A DNA stretch of 64,000 nt from DSVQ01 sp964484765. Its GTDB lineage: Bacteria > Planctomycetota > Planctomycetia > Planctomycetales > Planctomycetaceae. Below, piece after piece: positions 1-9,992 of this stretch (position 1 is its first letter; the number at the start of each line of letters is the position of its first letter). The stretch is from positions 11,485 through 75,484 of the forward strand of contig CAZAGI010000033.1 in the NCBI GenBank assembly GCA_964484765.1. Direction: 5' to 3'. Below the pieces are notes generated by a model. That model saw nothing but the letters and a program-made list of their open reading frames with translations. It had not been told where the DNA came from and made no database searches. The position numbers and the translations under genes are program-made.

Positions 1-1
1 C

Positions 2-3000
2 GCGGTCGCTGAAATTGATGAACGGCTCACCGCGAATGGAGACGTGCTGCTTGCGCCGCATGAAGTTCAAGTGCAGTCGGCACTCCTGCACCTGCAAGAT
101 GCGGGTTGCGACACGATCTCCATTTGCCTGCTGCATGCGTTCGCCAACCCCGTGCATGAAGAATTCGTGGCGCGCATCGCCGCAGACATGGGCTTCCAGT
201 CGGTCAGTGTGTCGAGCCGGTTGTCGCCGCTCATCAAGCTCGTTTCGCGCGGCGACACGACGGTGATGGATGCGTACCTCAACCCCGTGCTGCAGGGGTA
301 TGTGGCCACGTTGCAACGGAGTTTGCCTGGCAGCGATTTACGGTTCATGACGTCCAGCGGCGGCCTCGTCACGCGCGAACGGTTCACCGGCAAAGAGTGT
401 GTCCTCTCCGGACCGGCCGGCGGTGTCATCGGCTTTTCGAAGACCACGCAAGAAGCGGGATATCAGCGCTGCATCGGCTTCGACATGGGGGGCACGAGCA
501 CTGATGTCGCCCGGTTCGACGGCCGGTTCGATTACGAGTTCGAGACCGTCAAAGCCGGCGTGCGGATCGTCACGCCGATGATGGCAATTGAAACCGTCGC
601 CGCCGGCGGCGGGAGCCTGTGTGGTTTCGATGGCGTCAAACTCTTCGTTGGTCCGCAAAGTGCGGGGTCCGATCCCGGCCCGGCGTGTTACGGCCGCGGT
701 GGACCGCTGACCGTGACCGATTGCAACGTGTTCCTCGGTCGCGTGCCGGTCGACAAGTTTCCATTTCCGCTCGACAACACGGCCATTGAAGTCCGGCTGA
801 CGGCGCTGTGCGAACAACTCGCGACGGCTGAGTTCGGCAAGCAGTACACGCCGCGCGAACTGGCCGAAGGGTTTCTCGAAATTGCCAATGCGGCGATGGC
901 TCGTGCGATCCGCAAGGTCTCCGTGTCGAAGGGTTACGACCCCGCGGACTACGCGCTGGTGCCCTTCGGTGGTGCAGGAGGACAACATGCGTGTGCGGTC
1001 GCACGGCTGCTCGGCATGAAGACGATCATCGCGCATCCGTTAGCGGGAGTGCTCAGCGCGTACGGGATCGGACAAGCCGATGTGCGGCGGTCGCGACAAG
1101 TGACAGTGCTCGAACCATTTTCTTCGGACACATTGGCGAAGTGGCAGCCGAAAATTGACGAACTCGCCACCGCCGCGCGGGAGGAAGTCATTGGCGAAGG
1201 CGTCGTCGCTGCGAACATCGCCGTACCGGAAGTCACCCTTGATCTCCGTTACCGCGGCGTGGAAAGTACGATCCCCGTGCGTGTCACGCCAAACGTTGAC
1301 CCCGCGACGGCGTATGCGGCGCAGCATCGACAACTCTACGGCTATGACCGCCCGGATCGTCCGCTGGAACTCGCCGCGCTTCGAGTGGAAGTGATCGGCT
1401 CAGTAGCCACATCGCCATTGAATCGACCGGGCGCGACCTCCAAAGAAGCATCCGGGTTGCTCGGAAACAGCCGGGAGGCTGGCACTGCGGACGGCAATTA
1501 CCGCGTCATCACCCGTGCGGAAGTGCGATCGGGGCAGACGCTCGTCGGCCCGGTGATCCTCGCGGAACCAACGTCGACACTGGTGATTGATCCCGGCTTC
1601 AGCGCGACAATCCTCCCCACTGGTGCCGTCCAAATCTTCGACACTGGAAGCCAGGGGGGGCTTAACCCCGGGACTCTTGCCGACGAATCCATCGACCCCG
1701 TCCAGCTCGAACTCTTCCACCACACCTTCGGCAGCATTGCCGAACAAATGGGTCTCACGCTGCAGCAGACGTCGGTCTCCACCAACGTGAAAGAACGCCT
1801 CGATTTCAGTTGCGCGATCTTCGACCCCAATGGCGGCCTTGTCGTCAACGCCCCGCACATCCCCGTGCATCTCGGCGCGATGAGCGAGACCGTGAAGTGT
1901 ATCCTGCGCGACAACCCGGACATGGCCCCCGGTGATGTGTATATCACGAACGATCCCTACCGCGGCGGCTCGCACCTGCCCGATGTCACCGTGGTGACGC
2001 CGGTGCATCATCCCGAGACGCGCGAGTTGCTGTTCTTCACCGCGAGCCGTGCTCACCACGCGGAAATCGGCGGCATCGTCCCTGGCAGCATGCCGCCGTT
2101 CTCGAAGAACCTCGGCGAAGAAGGCGTGCTGATCCGCAACTTCAAATTGATTACGGGTGACACATCCTACGAGGATGCACTGGAACAACTGCTGCAATCC
2201 GGGGCGTATCCGTCACGATCGGTCAGCGACAATCTCGCCGATGTCCGCGCCCAGGTCGCCGCGAACCGCATTGGTGTGACGTTGCTGATGGATCTTGTGA
2301 AGCAGCGTGGTTCCACAACCGTGCAGAATTACATGCGACACCTGCAAGCCGCAGCGGCAACGGCGATGCGACGCGCGCTCGCACAACTCCCACCAGGGGA
2401 TTACCGCTTCACCGATCATCTCGACGACGGCACGCCCATCACCGCCACCATTACTTTGCACGGCGACAACGCCACCATCGATTTCACCGGCACCGGCCCC
2501 GTGCTGGCGTCGAACCTCAACGCCAACCGCGCCATCGTCACCGCCGCAGTGATGTATGTGCTGCGCTGCCTCATCGGGAGGTCAAGGGTCGAGAGTCAAG
2601 AGCCGAGAGCCAAGCAAGATGCAACGGCCTCTTCCTCTTCGTCTGGCTCTCGACTCTCGAATCTTAGCTCTGGACTCCCCTTGAACGGCGGCGTGCTCGA
2701 ACCGATTACCATCGTGCTGCCCGAGTGCCTGCTCAATCCGCCGGAACGGTCCGAACCGGCGGCATGTCCGGCGATGGTGGGCGGCAATGTTGAGACCTCG
2801 CAGCGCGTGGTCGATGTGTTACTCGGTGCGTTCGATCTCGCGGCGGCGAGTCAAGGGACGATGAACAATCTGACGTTCGGGGACGGCACCTTCGGCTACT
2901 ATGAAACGATCTGCGGTGGTTCCGGAGCGACATCGACGCAACCCGGGGCCGACGCCGTGCATACCCATATGACCAACACGCGGCTCACCGATCCGGAGAT

Positions 3001-3343
3001 CATCGAGCGCCGCTATCCGGTGCGACTGCATGAGTTTTCGATCCGGCGCGGCTCCGGCGGTCGCGGCCATCATCATGGCGGTGACGGCATCATCCGCCGC
3101 ATCGAGTTCCTGCGACCGGTGCGTGTGTCGCTGTTGACCGAACGCCGTGGGCCTTACGCCCCGTATGGTCTGCACGGCGGCGAACCGGGCGCGCTGGGTC
3201 GCAACACACTCCGCAAAATCGATGGCGAAATCATCAACCTCGGCGGCAAGGCGTCGCTCGATGTCGCCGTGGGGGACGTACTCACCATCGAAAGTCCCGG
3301 CGGCGGTGGATGGGGATCGGCGAAGATGAAGTCTGATGAATGA
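2..3343 (+). CDS. Hydantoinase/5-oxoprolinase, HyuA-HyuB fusion (5' end cut off)
   Basis: ATP-dependent opening of a cyclic amide such as 5-oxoproline or a hydantoin; cytoplasmic. The frame is already open at base 2 and the first residues read as the inside of a HyuA N-terminal half, so the true start lies before the window; 1113 residues are visible against roughly 1200-1300 for full fusions. The HyuA half (to about residue 560) shows the actin-like nucleotide motif GFDMGGTSTDV and FGGAGGQHA; the HyuB half starts near DPVQLELF and shows NDPYRGGSHLPD, HHAEIGG and a Gly-rich C terminus. A low-complexity stretch of about 33 codons (bases 2576-2674), rich in Ser, Arg and Gln, interrupts HyuB between RCLI and LPLNGGVLEPI and is encoded by an imperfect palindrome (see repeat entry). 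The substrate cannot be told from sequence. Confidence 0.93.
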   Translation, partial: AVAEIDERLTANGDVLLAPHEVQVQSALLHLQDAGCDTISICLLHAFANPVHEEFVARIAADMGFQSVSVSSRLSPLIKLVSRGDTTVMDAYLNPVLQGYVATLQRSLPGSDLRFMTSSGGLVTRERFTGKECVLSGPAGGVIGFSKTTQEAGYQRCIGFDMGGTSTDVARFDGRFDYEFETVKAGVRIVTPMMAIETVAAGGGSLCGFDGVKLFVGPQSAGSDPGPACYGRGGPLTVTDCNVFLGRVPVDKFPFPLDNTAIEVRLTALCEQLATAEFGKQYTPRELAEGFLEIANAAMARAIRKVSVSKGYDPADYALVPFGGAGGQHACAVARLLGMKTIIAHPLAGVLSAYGIGQADVRRSRQVTVLEPFSSDTLAKWQPKIDELATAAREEVIGEGVVAANIAVPEVTLDLRYRGVESTIPVRVTPNVDPATAYAAQHRQLYGYDRPDRPLELAALRVEVIGSVATSPLNRPGATSKEASGLLGNSREAGTADGNYRVITRAEVRSGQTLVGPVILAEPTSTLVIDPGFSATILPTGAVQIFDTGSQGGLNPGTLADESIDPVQLELFHHTFGSIAEQMGLTLQQTSVSTNVKERLDFSCAIFDPNGGLVVNAPHIPVHLGAMSETVKCILRDNPDMAPGDVYITNDPYRGGSHLPDVTVVTPVHHPETRELLFFTASRAHHAEIGGIVPGSMPPFSKNLGEEGVLIRNFKLITGDTSYEDALEQLLQSGAYPSRSVSDNLADVRAQVAANRIGVTLLMDLVKQRGSTTVQNYMRHLQAAAATAMRRALAQLPPGDYRFTDHLDDGTPITATITLHGDNATIDFTGTGPVLASNLNANRAIVTAAVMYVLRCLIGRSRVESQEPRAKQDATASSSSSGSRLSNLSSGLPLNGGVLEPITIVLPECLLNPPERSEPAACPAMVGGNVETSQRVVDVLLGAFDLAAASQGTMNNLTFGDGTFGYYETICGGSGATSTQPGADAVHTHMTNTRLTDPEIIERRYPVRLHEFSIRRGSGGRGHHHGGDGIIRRIEFLRPVRVSLLTERRGPYAPYGLHGGEPGALGRNTLRKIDGEIINLGGKASLDVAVGDVLTIESPGGGGWGSAKMKSDE
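2576..2674. repeat. Palindrome-like insert inside the hydantoinase coding sequence
   Basis: The DNA between the conserved HyuB segments is an imperfect inverted repeat: the left arm (about 2591-2612, GAGAGTCAAGAGCCGAGAGCC) is answered by TGGCTCTCGACTCTC at 2644-2658. It is 99 bases, a multiple of three, has no stop in the coding frame and yields a Ser/Arg-rich peptide unlike the rest of the protein. This looks like a small palindromic element that entered the gene and left the frame intact. Confidence 0.7.
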
Positions 3344-3388
3344 CGACGCAAAGAATCCTGCAAATCATTATCAATCACGCAGCATTCG

Positions 3389-3507
3389 GTAGTGGGTCAG
3401 TTTGATGAGTCGGGGCAGGGGCTCCGACCTATGGCTGACAAGGACATCGGAGATTCTTAGGTCGGGGCCCCTGCCCCGACATTCCTGTGTTCAAACTGAC
3501 CCACTAC
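3389..3507. repeat. Palindromic element family A, copy 1
   Basis: A 119-bp inverted repeat. Perfect 17-bp outer arms (3389-3405, GTAGTGGGTCAGTTTGA, and 3491-3507) enclose inner arms of 22 bp with one mismatch (3409-3430 and 3459-3480, built on GTCGGGGCAGGGGC). It fills the gap between the hydantoinase gene and the PQQ-like gene. The whole unit, including its central loop, is closely similar in reverse orientation to 12340-12456, so it is a mobile or formerly mobile repeat and not just a terminator. Confidence 0.88.
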
Positions 3508-3616
3508 GCAGCAAGCATTCTCATCACTTGTTCCTGGGCTGGTCAGCAGTCGGCAGGTTTGAGACAATCAATCGGAAGCGCGCTCAGCGGATCTGACCTT
3601 GCGGTGACAAGCGAAC

Positions 3617-6600
3617 ATGCGGATCGAAGCGACCCGACGCGGCGGCTGGTTCACCGTGTGGTGTTTTTGGGCGTGCATTGCCCCGGCGTTCGCCGCCGAT
3701 CCCCCCGCGAATGAGTCCGGTGTGGGCGGACTGCGTCTGCGGACTTCCCGCGCCGGTGAAGCGTGGCAATTGGAACTGCAGCGTGCGGGTGACTCGGCGG
3801 AGGCGCTCTCGCGTCTGACACCGCTGCTGGAACATGCCCGCGATCAATTCCTGACGGCCGACGGCGTGACCATCACGGGGGGCCAGCTGGTCGAGCAATG
3901 GCTGCAAGCCGCGCCGCTGGAACAATGGCAACGCTGGGATGCGTCGGTGAGGAATGCAGCCCATCTCGCTTGGCGCCGATGGGAAGAAACTCGTGACGAA
4001 GCCGTCCTGCGTGAGTTTCTGCAAGCGTTCGGGACGTCGCGGCAAGGTCTGATCGGCTGGAAAACGCTGGCTCGCCAAAGCATGGATGACGCTCGGTGGG
4101 ATCACGCCGCCGCGGCTTTGACCCATGTACTCCAGCACCGCGCTGCCTCCGCGTCGGATCGCGCGCAGGCGGTGACCGAGCTGATTGCCGTCCGAGTCCG
4201 ACAAGATCGAATCCGGGAAGCGCACCAGCTCGCCCTGTCGCAGAAGACCGTGTTGTCGGGTCAATCGGTCCAATGGGGTGGAAAGCCCCAAGCGACGGAA
4301 CAGGTTTTAGGCAGCCTGCTGCCGGACGCCCCCCTTCCGCTGTCGACGGTGTCACCCCGACCGTCACTCGTCGGCCGTTGGCGGTATCCGATTCCCTTGC
4401 CCAAGGAACTGCTCGATTACTGGCCGGAATGGCGTCGGGACTATCGCGCGGAAGGTGCGTGGTTGAACTCGATCGCCGAGCCGTTGATGGTGGGCGACAA
4501 GATCTTTGTGCAGACCATCTCCGGACTGGAGGCCCGTGATCGCATCGGGAGACCACAGTTCTGGCGTGTGCGTCATGACGACTGGCGGCGACTGCTGGAA
4601 CAAGCGGAAAAATGGGGCAGCCGCGATTGGCGCGGGCAAGTTCTCGATCAACTGGTACGGCGTGAATCGGCCGATTCAATTCTGGGGAGAATCTCCTCCG
4701 ACGGCAAACGCGTGTTCGCGATCACCGGCGGAGCAGGATCGGAACTCGATCGGCTCGTTCCCGGCAAGGGGAGCAACTCCGGACCGCGCGACGACGCCGC
4801 TGCACACGGACACATCGAGAACCGATTGACGGCCTATGACCTGAATGCAGGCGATTTGTTGTGGCAACTGGGAGGAACATCCGCGGGACCAACGTACCGG
4901 TTTGCGCAGATGTTCTTCTGTGGTCCGCCGTGCGTCGTCGATGGCACGCTGTTTGTCGTCGCTCAACAAGAAACCGAACTGCAATTGATCGCCATTGATG
5001 CAGCGCGCGGCGAAGGTTTGTGGTCAACGGTGTTGGGAGACGTCCCGCGATCCCTGGCAGCCGATCCGACGCGGCAACGGACGGCGTGCCCCGTCGTGTG
5101 GGACAACGGCCTGCTGATTGCCACGACCGCCAACGGTGCGGTGATCGCGGTCGATGCGCTCACCCATGCGCCGCGGTGGGCGTATCGATACCCCACCACT
5201 CCGCGTGATTCGTTAATGCGGCCCCGCGAACAAAACACCAATTTCCAGCCCGATCCGTGGTGGGAAGCCTGGCGCGATTCCCGCCTGGTCACAACCGGAA
5301 ACTCGATTGTTTTCGTCTCACCGGAATCGCAACGCTTGCATGTCATCGACCGTCGAACCGGGACGCCGCAATGGACGGCTCCGCGCAATGGTGCTCTCTG
5401 GCTGACCGGAGCGACGGAATCGCACGTATTTGTCGCCGGGCCGCACCATCTGGCGGCATATGATCTCACGAATGGTCAACGGGTGTGGCAGACTCCCATT
5501 CCGGAAAGCGGCGGTCGTCCGCTGTTGATGCCGACGGAAATTCTGCAACCGTTAGCCAACCGCCATCTGGCCCGCATCGAACTCGCCACCGGATCCCTGC
5601 AGTTGATTCGCGGTGTCGACAACGTCGTTCTGGGAAATCTCGCCACCGATGGAACGCAATGGTGCGGTGTCAGCAGCGACTTCCTCACGTCGTGGCGAGA
5701 CGTGAGCGAAGAGGAGATGATTATCCGCTCGGGAGAACAGAACGACCCGACCAGTGTGGTTCCGAAGATTGAAACCGCCCAAAGAAAGCTCAACGCGGGC
5801 GATCGTCAGGGTGCCCGCGACGTGTTGCCTCAAGTGCAATTTCCCCCCGAAGTACTCGTGCAGACAGCGCGGCAGATTGCGCTGGCCGACCTCGCCGCCG
5901 ATCCGGCAACATGGCGTTCGAATGTCGATGAACTCCCTACGGGCGTGTTCACCGACGAAAGTTTTCAATTCGCGGAGGCGATCATCGCCGCTGCGCGAAA
6001 GAATGGCGATCTCGTGGACGCCGGCCGGTTCATCCTGCGTTGGCTCGAACAACCTGTCACGAATGAAACCGTGTTGGCAACGGGTGTGCGACTGCACGTG
6101 CGTGTCGATCTGGCTTGCCTGGGATTGTGGGATGACGTCTGGCGTCAAGCCGATGCCTCGCAACGCGCCGCGCTCTCGCAACTGCTGGAAGACAGTTGGC
6201 AGCGCGCGGCACAGGGCAAAGATCCCTTCGCGGTCGCACGGCTGGTAGAACTCTGGCATCCACTGCCGATTGCGCGACAGAAAATCACCGAGACCGATGA
6301 GCGGCAGTTTCTCGGCCGGCCGTTTGCCGCTGCTGAACTGGAGTTGCTATCGTTCGCAGCAGCCGCATCGGGTTCGGAAGCGGGTCGGGTGTGGTATCGA
6401 CTCGCGCAAGAACAAGCCGAGGCGGGATTCCCGCGCGCGGCCGCCCGATCGTTGGCACGGGCACAACAACTCACACCCGGCGCGAAGTTCGAACTGGACC
6501 TGGCCCTGCCGCGATCAGCGACATGGCCGGCTAATTCGCCGCTGATCGAAACCCAGCCAGATCCCAATAACGACGTGCACCAGTTGTCGGTCCCGCTGGA

Positions 6601-7942
6601 TCTCGATTCGTCGGAGTTTTTCGACGATCTCGATGTGGCGATTGATCGGCAATATCGCCGGGTCTATTTCCGGAGCAGCGAGCTTCGTCAGAGTTGGGAG
6701 TTGCCGCTGACGAAATCCTCGAGCAACATGCGTTTCCTGCCGCATTTGCTGATGGGTTGGGGGCGTGGTCGCGTGCTGGTGCTTCGTGTCGGTTCCGAGA
6801 TTTTTGCGATCGCTCCGTTCGATGTGCGGGGGGAGCCTGTGGCCCGCATCTTGTGGACGGTGGACATGCTCGCGGGATCCATCGTGCTGGCCGATCACGC
6901 CCGCCCGGAAACCTTGCCGATGATTCCCGGGATTCGTGAAGAAGATTTTCGTCTGGTCAGCGCGTTCGGCCGGACGATTGCGCAGGTCGGTTCGATCCGT
7001 GCCGGATTTGTCTGCTACCACGAAAAGGGCAAACTCGTCAGCCTCGACACTTTCACCGGCAAGAAGCGCTGGGAGCGCTATGATCTCCCCTTTGATGCCC
7101 TCAGCTTCGGTGATGAAACGCGTGTGCTGGTCTGGAGTCCGGGGCAACATTCGGTCGACGTGTTGCGGGCGATCGACGGGCAACTGCTGGAAACACGAAC
7201 ATGGGACGCGCAACCGGATCGCATCATTTTGTTGCACGACACCCGGGCCTACCGGATGGTGCCGCGCGCGAATGGTTGGCAAGTGTTGTGTGAAGATGTT
7301 GCGACCGGTCAGATGGTCTGGTCGCACGATGCCCCTGCTGGTGCTGCACCCGTGGTGCTCGATCGTCGGACGCTCGGCATTGCCGAACCCGCAGGGCGGT
7401 TGCGGTTCCTGAGTCTCGACGACGGCCGCGAAGTGGCCGAACCTGTAGCGTTTCCGCCAATGCCCCGGTTAGAACGGGCCGTTGTTTCGCGCGATGTGGA
7501 CACGTGGTACGTGGCGATTTCGAATCGCATCACTCGTCAAGCCGCACTGCAACCGGCCAATAACCGTTTCAGTCATCGCACGCCCGCCGTCGACGGACCC
7601 TTGCTGGCCATTGATCGCCGCACGTTTCGCCCCCGGTGGCAACTCGCGCTGGCGCGTACGCCGTGGTTGCTCGACCAGCCCCGCACGGCACCGCTATTGC
7701 TGCACGCTTACAAACTGGGCACGCCTGACCAGATTGCCAACGGGGCCACGAATGGTGTCGTGCGGTTGCTCGACAAACGGACGGGCGCGGAAGTTTTACA
7801 GCGTGAAGGGACCAACCTGCTCGGGTTTGCCACGTTTCATGCCGACCCTGATCGCGGTCTGGTCGAAGTCCGCCTGGAACACGAAACCGTGCGACTGCGG
7901 TATCAACCCTATCCACCAGCGCCGGCGTCACCGGAACCGTGA
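3617..7942 (+). CDS. Secreted PQQ-like beta-propeller protein, 1441 aa
   Basis: Large exported protein of unknown role. The N terminus has a basic start, a hydrophobic core (WFTVWCFWACIAPAFA) and an AFA-A type cleavage site, so it should reach the periplasm. Much of the chain has repeats of the PQQ-enzyme-like propeller kind (for example LTAYDLNAGDLLWQLGG, LIAIDAARGEGLWS, VIAVDALTHAPRWAYRYP, LVSLDTFTGKKRWERYD), in two blocks at about residues 270-690 and 1070-1430, separated by a helical stretch with AEAG and AAR-type repeats. These propellers usually serve as scaffolds; the cofactor residues of true quinoprotein dehydrogenases are not evident. The gene converges with the next one, 22 bases apart. 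An assembly or outer-membrane role is possible but unproven. Confidence 0.85.
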   Translation: MRIEATRRGGWFTVWCFWACIAPAFAADPPANESGVGGLRLRTSRAGEAWQLELQRAGDSAEALSRLTPLLEHARDQFLTADGVTITGGQLVEQWLQAAPLEQWQRWDASVRNAAHLAWRRWEETRDEAVLREFLQAFGTSRQGLIGWKTLARQSMDDARWDHAAAALTHVLQHRAASASDRAQAVTELIAVRVRQDRIREAHQLALSQKTVLSGQSVQWGGKPQATEQVLGSLLPDAPLPLSTVSPRPSLVGRWRYPIPLPKELLDYWPEWRRDYRAEGAWLNSIAEPLMVGDKIFVQTISGLEARDRIGRPQFWRVRHDDWRRLLEQAEKWGSRDWRGQVLDQLVRRESADSILGRISSDGKRVFAITGGAGSELDRLVPGKGSNSGPRDDAAAHGHIENRLTAYDLNAGDLLWQLGGTSAGPTYRFAQMFFCGPPCVVDGTLFVVAQQETELQLIAIDAARGEGLWSTVLGDVPRSLAADPTRQRTACPVVWDNGLLIATTANGAVIAVDALTHAPRWAYRYPTTPRDSLMRPREQNTNFQPDPWWEAWRDSRLVTTGNSIVFVSPESQRLHVIDRRTGTPQWTAPRNGALWLTGATESHVFVAGPHHLAAYDLTNGQRVWQTPIPESGGRPLLMPTEILQPLANRHLARIELATGSLQLIRGVDNVVLGNLATDGTQWCGVSSDFLTSWRDVSEEEMIIRSGEQNDPTSVVPKIETAQRKLNAGDRQGARDVLPQVQFPPEVLVQTARQIALADLAADPATWRSNVDELPTGVFTDESFQFAEAIIAAARKNGDLVDAGRFILRWLEQPVTNETVLATGVRLHVRVDLACLGLWDDVWRQADASQRAALSQLLEDSWQRAAQGKDPFAVARLVELWHPLPIARQKITETDERQFLGRPFAAAELELLSFAAAASGSEAGRVWYRLAQEQAEAGFPRAAARSLARAQQLTPGAKFELDLALPRSATWPANSPLIETQPDPNNDVHQLSVPLDLDSSEFFDDLDVAIDRQYRRVYFRSSELRQSWELPLTKSSSNMRFLPHLLMGWGRGRVLVLRVGSEIFAIAPFDVRGEPVARILWTVDMLAGSIVLADHARPETLPMIPGIREEDFRLVSAFGRTIAQVGSIRAGFVCYHEKGKLVSLDTFTGKKRWERYDLPFDALSFGDETRVLVWSPGQHSVDVLRAIDGQLLETRTWDAQPDRIILLHDTRAYRMVPRANGWQVLCEDVATGQMVWSHDAPAGAAPVVLDRRTLGIAEPAGRLRFLSLDDGREVAEPVAFPPMPRLERAVVSRDVDTWYVAISNRITRQAALQPANNRFSHRTPAVDGPLLAIDRRTFRPRWQLALARTPWLLDQPRTAPLLLHAYKLGTPDQIANGATNGVVRLLDKRTGAEVLQREGTNLLGFATFHADPDRGLVEVRLEHETVRLRYQPYPPAPASPEP

Positions 7943-7964
7943 ACGCCGACGGTCGTCTTCGGTC

Positions 7965-9815
7965 TCACTTGCGCGTTTGGAAACGCGGAAAGAGTGCCAC
8001 CGCACACGCGGCGAGCGCGAGGAACGCCGCAGCAAGTCCCATCGCGGCCGAGGTTGCGGTCCAGCCGCGCTGTTTTGACCATTGCGAAAACGCCTGCCAC
8101 AAATTGCTGGGCGGTGCAGCCCGGGGTGCCGGCATTGGTGCGAGAGCGGGCGTGTCGCTGCGCATCCACACGCTGGGCGACTGCAACGCGACGTCCATGT
8201 CGTCGACTTCCGTCGAAGGCGGCGGCGGTGGGACCAGAATCGGTACTGTCGCGACGTCGGCCGATGGTTTCTCCACTTCAGCAGGAAGTGTTGCCGACGA
8301 TTCTTTCCCGGCGACATAAGCCATGGGTGCGACAGAGTTGTTGACCGCGTCTTTGCTGTCGGTCACGGTCCCTCCCGCGTTCGTCACTTCCGTCTTGATT
8401 TCCGAACGCGATTGCCAACCACCAAGGCCCCGTTTGTCAGCGTGGGGCAAACGCTGCCGCGGGGCCACCGCACAGACACCATTCCATTGCGGTTGGCGCG
8501 GTTGTTCTGCTGCCGGCGCTTCTGGTGCCGGCCGTATTGGTGCGGGCGCTTCTGGTGCGGGCCTCATGGGTGCGGGCCTGACCGGCACAAGTTTTTTCAC
8601 CGGGACGATTTCCGATGCCGATTTTTCCGGCACGACCGTCTCGGGTGGAGAGACTTTCAAGGGGACCGTTTTCGGCGCGGACGTTTCGGGAGCGGAGGCG
8701 ATCGATGGAGCAGCCTCAGGTTCCAGAATATGCCGTATCGGAGTTTCCCGTGGGGGAGTGGTATCACGCGCCGTCTCTGCAGTGCGGGCTGGTTTCAGCG
8801 TCACTTTTCCCGACGATTTTTTCCAGACCGGGGCGTCTTTCACCGGGACCGGTTCCGTCGCTTTCGGTTGGTCAAAAGACATTTCAAAGAATGTCCCCAC
8901 CTCACTTCTCGACACTGGCTTCTCTACAGACTTCTCTACTGGCTTCTCTACAGGCTTCTCGTCGGTCGGCGTGGCACTGGGAGAGGCCGGCAATCGATGC
9001 GTCGTTGCCACCGGAGGGGTACTGAGCCGCGGCCGCTTCAGCACAACTTTGGGTTTCGACGCAGGAGCTCTGACAATCTCAGCGGCGGGCGGCGCATCGG
9101 GCACGGCCACTGGTTCTGCCTTGGGAGGCATCGGCTCAACGGCGGGAGCGATCGGCGCCGCCTTGGGTGCGACTTTCACTATGGTCGGAACGACGGGCTC
9201 CTCGATCGGAGCGATCGTGACCGTCGACGTAGGCCGACGCCAGACTTCCGGCTCGCGTGAAGCACTCGCTCGCGGCTCGGCTTCCTGAGGCGGCGACAGG
9301 ACAGGGGGCGGCAACGGCACGACAGGGGCCGACTGCTCCGGAGGAGGCGCTAACACAGGCAGACGCGGCGCAGGTGTTTCCACCGGTGCCGCAATGATCT
9401 GCGCCACTGGTTTCGCGGGCTCCACAACCAGATCCCGTTTCAACAGCTGCGCCGCCAGTTCCTGGCAAAGCCGATCGACCGCCGCCGGGGAACAATCGGG
9501 CGATGTTCCCAACTCGGGCATGGCGGCTTCGGCAATCTTTTTCGCGCGCTGAGCGGAATTCATGGCGGCGTCGAAATTACCCGCAGCGGCTTCCAGACGA
9601 GCACGCTCCATCAACTGTCGCACCGACTGCGCGAACGCTGACGGACCCCGGATCGGCTGCTGGTTCCGGAATGAAATGTTTCCTGCCAGTTGTCCAAACG
9701 CGACCGACGGTTCAAATGCCAGACCGAATCCAACGGCAGAAACTGCCGCCGTTGAGGCCAGCCACGATCCCCATGTCGAGCGCGCCAATCGATCCTGCCG
9801 GCAATTCGGTTGCAT
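7965..9815 (-). CDS. Proline/alanine-rich tail-anchored protein
   Basis: Unknown function, 616 residues from the chosen start. ATG at 9815 is preferred over an in-frame start 50 codons upstream because GGAGGA lies 8 bases before it and the protein then begins with a basic, export-like region (about 1-40, ending in AFG). A short helical region like one TPR pair follows (ARLEAAAGNFDAAMNSAQRAKK). Residues 120-540 are low complexity: Pro, Ala, Val and Lys, with repeats PVEKPVEKSVEK and RPAPEAPAP. A single membrane helix (AAMGLAAAFLALAACAVALF) with a basic tail ends the chain. The layout suggests a long periplasmic spacer. Proline-rich coding DNA produces long false ORFs on the other strand here. 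Confidence 0.75.
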   Translation of the reverse strand: MQPNCRQDRLARSTWGSWLASTAAVSAVGFGLAFEPSVAFGQLAGNISFRNQQPIRGPSAFAQSVRQLMERARLEAAAGNFDAAMNSAQRAKKIAEAAMPELGTSPDCSPAAVDRLCQELAAQLLKRDLVVEPAKPVAQIIAAPVETPAPRLPVLAPPPEQSAPVVPLPPPVLSPPQEAEPRASASREPEVWRRPTSTVTIAPIEEPVVPTIVKVAPKAAPIAPAVEPMPPKAEPVAVPDAPPAAEIVRAPASKPKVVLKRPRLSTPPVATTHRLPASPSATPTDEKPVEKPVEKSVEKPVSRSEVGTFFEMSFDQPKATEPVPVKDAPVWKKSSGKVTLKPARTAETARDTTPPRETPIRHILEPEAAPSIASAPETSAPKTVPLKVSPPETVVPEKSASEIVPVKKLVPVRPAPMRPAPEAPAPIRPAPEAPAAEQPRQPQWNGVCAVAPRQRLPHADKRGLGGWQSRSEIKTEVTNAGGTVTDSKDAVNNSVAPMAYVAGKESSATLPAEVEKPSADVATVPILVPPPPPSTEVDDMDVALQSPSVWMRSDTPALAPMPAPRAAPPSNLWQAFSQWSKQRGWTATSAAMGLAAAFLALAACAVALFPRFQTRK

Positions 9816-9992
9816 CTTCGATTCCTCCGTGGGGAAACCGCTGACAACCGTCGCGTGCCGCCAGTGTCCCCCTCGTTTCGAAGTCGACTCCGTGGAAGCG
9901 TTCGCTATAACCGGATTAATCGATTTTACCGATCGCACGGTCGGAAGATCGCGCACAAGCCGCAAAGTTGACGCAGATTTTCGCCAAAGCCG

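Noticed and set aside
8082..9260. Plus-strand ORFs of 321-392 residues opposite the Pro-rich gene
   Set aside because: They are shadows of low-complexity Pro/Ala codons; the minus frame has a good ribosome site, signal and membrane anchor.
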